From Anaerolineales bacterium UBA2029 (lineage in GTDB: Bacteria; Chloroflexota; Anaerolineae; Aggregatilineales; Aggregatilineaceae), in contig DDBP01000231.1 in assembly GCA_002332795.1 (NCBI GenBank), forward strand, positions 1 through 6,712: a DNA stretch of 6,712 nt. Direction: 5' to 3'. Each line of letters begins with the position of its first letter. Position 1 is the first letter of the stretch. Under the pieces are notes generated by a model. The model had not been told where the DNA came from, ran no database searches, and saw only the letters and a list, made by a program, of their open reading frames with translations. Shown here piece after piece: positions 5,956-6,712 of the stretch. Both the position numbers and the translations under genes were made by a program.

Positions 5956-6429
5956 TCAGCCGCGCAGGGTGGCAACCAATCGGCGTGGCCTGAGTAGCGC
6001 GTCGAGCGCGTCATCGGGAGAACTGAAGACCACATGCGCCGCCAGCAGGGCCTGAACAGCCGCCCCTTCCGGCCCCAGCACGACGATCCCCAAAGCTGCC
6101 TCGCGCAACATCTCCACATCGTTGTGACCGTTGCCCACGGCTGCCGTCACCGCCGCGCCCAACTGACGTAATACGGCTAGCTTCTGCGCTGCCCCCAACC
6201 CGGCTTCCACCCGGTGAAGCTGTAGCGGTAATCCGGCCACTTCACGTTCGAGCGTGCCGTAAGTGTCGGCTGACATGACGTGCAGCGTCACCTGTCTGCT
6301 CAGGGCCGCCAGACGCTCCCTCGTCGTGGAGGCAATGCGGCCTTCGCAGGCCAGCGTGCCGTTCAGATCGAACAGCACGTGTTCCAGGTGCAACACCTTC
6401 CACCCCGGAATGGCAACTTCAAGACTCAT
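5956..6429 (-). CDS. HAD-superfamily protein, soluble P-type ATPase-like
   Basis: This 157-residue protein is a stand-alone haloacid-dehalogenase-type catalytic core without a cap domain of any size. It carries motif I DLNGT at 21-25 (nucleophile Asp21), motif II SADT at 53-56, a motif III lysine at Lys83 and motif IV GNGHND at 99-104. The overall pattern (IPGWKVL near the N-terminus, GPEGAAV at 119-125, RRLVATLR at the end) fits the small family called 'soluble P-type ATPase', related to the phosphorylation domain of P-type pumps but lacking membrane parts. The usual second Asp of DxD is Asn23 and the first Asp of GDGxND is Asn100. The physiological substrate is unknown. The ATG at 6427-6429 is chosen because AAAGG (6437-6441) lies 7 nt upstream and the family's sequence begins there. 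A GTG at 6463-6465 would extend it by 12 residues. The next gene starts 110 bp downstream, past several inverted repeats, so it may be a separate unit. Confidence 0.88.
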   Translation of the reverse strand: MSLEVAIPGWKVLHLEHVLFDLNGTLACEGRIASTTRERLAALSRQVTLHVMSADTYGTLEREVAGLPLQLHRVEAGLGAAQKLAVLRQLGAAVTAAVGNGHNDVEMLREAALGIVVLGPEGAAVQALLAAHVVFSSPDDALDALLRPRRLVATLRG

Positions 6430-6466
6430 TCTCTGACCTTTCACCGCTACCTGACCTGTCGTCACC

Positions 6467-6475
6467 TTTGTACCA
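6467..6475 (-). promoter_or_regulatory. Possible extended -10 of the HAD gene
   Basis: The minus strand reads TGG-TACAAA, four of six matches to TATAAT plus a TGn extension, embedded in CTGTGGTA, a string also present at the TPR gene promoter. Transcription would start near 6460, 31 nt before the ATG at 6429 and just downstream of the alternative GTG start, which agrees with the shorter protein. No -35 is recognised. Confidence 0.25.
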
Positions 6476-6539
6476 CAGAGCGCGAGACCCCGCTGCGGGC
6501 GGGTGCGTGCAAAGGCTGTCAGTGACTTCGGTTCACTGG

Positions 6540-6712
6540 AAGGCCCTCATCCCCCCCTTCTCCCGCGCGGCAGGCGTTCAAGGGCGGATAGCCATTGAGC
6601 GTATCGTGAACAGGAGGCTATCTTTAAACTTTACCTCGCCCCTGCTCGGCGCTGACGCGCCTCTCTGCCCCCTCTCCAGTCTTGGCTGGAGAGGGGGCAA
6701 GCCGAGCGAAGC
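6540..6712. repeat. Intergenic repeat-like region with a strong palindrome at the window edge
   Basis: No coding signal is visible on either strand. The segment contains a C/T-rich tract (CCCTCATCCCCCCCTTCTCCC, 6544-6564 region), a GATAGCC/GGCTATC inverted pair (6587-6593, 6616-6622), and a perfect 14-bp stem with a 6-nt loop (6666-6679 with 6686-6699). An outer GCTCGGC/GCCGAGC pair (6644-6650, 6701-6707) encloses the palindrome. These features resemble the dispersed intergenic palindromes (REP- or MITE-like) seen in many Chloroflexota genomes. One copy cannot prove dispersal. The 14-bp stem could also end transcription of a gene outside the window, although no U-tract follows on either strand within view. 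Confidence 0.5.

Noticed and set aside
1..6712. CRISPR array, insertion sequence, prophage or toxin-antitoxin module
   Set aside because: There are no regularly spaced repeats, transposase or integrase motifs, or paired small overlapping genes with recognisable families anywhere in the window.

Overview
The window is G+C-rich and carries six protein-coding genes, all on the minus strand, so transcription runs from the right end (base 6712) to the left. The gene complement suggests Chloroflexota, most likely an Anaerolineae-like lineage. The clues are two tandem MoeA genes, a short-TPR protein with a Pro-rich linker and a C-terminal membrane anchor, a receiver-like/roadblock fusion, a small 'soluble P-type ATPase' HAD protein, and palindromic C/T-rich intergenic repeats. 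This placement rests on remembered family patterns, not on a search.

Layout from right to left. (i) 6430-6712 is non-coding and holds a perfect 14-bp-stem palindrome at the window edge plus C-rich repeat-like sequence. (ii) 6429-5956 encodes a 157-residue HAD-superfamily protein. (iii) About 110 bp rich in inverted repeats leads into 5845-4679, a 388-residue protein with a degenerate receiver domain, a roadblock/LC7-like domain and an acidic tail. (iv) 4678-4452 is a 227-bp spacer with one weak long-loop inverted repeat. (v) 4451-2682 encodes formate-tetrahydrofolate ligase, of the sequence type found in the synthetase domain of eukaryotic C1-THF synthase. (vi) 2681-2576 holds a perfect 11-bp-arm inverted repeat beside an extended -10-like promoter. 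(vii) 2575-1496 encodes a TPR protein with a single C-terminal membrane helix, followed by a terminator-like hairpin. (viii) 1393-158 is a complete moeA, followed after 12 bp by the start of a second moeA-like gene that runs off the left edge.

Functionally, only the two moeA genes form a clear operon, for molybdenum cofactor assembly. FTHFS activates formate onto tetrahydrofolate for one-carbon metabolism. Molybdenum cofactor could serve a formate dehydrogenase, which would join the two themes, but no such enzyme is in the window, so this link is speculative. The TPR protein, the receiver/roadblock protein and the HAD protein have no assigned pathway. The gaps of about 100-230 bp between most genes, each with its own ribosome binding site and often an inverted repeat, suggest mostly separate transcription units. 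I found no tRNA, rRNA, CRISPR array, insertion sequence, phage gene or convincing riboswitch, and nothing that amounts to a clearly new multi-gene system. The most unusual items are the non-phosphorylatable receiver/roadblock protein, the eukaryote-type FTHFS, the HAD protein with Asp-to-Asn changes, and the promoter-overlapping palindrome at 2614-2641.
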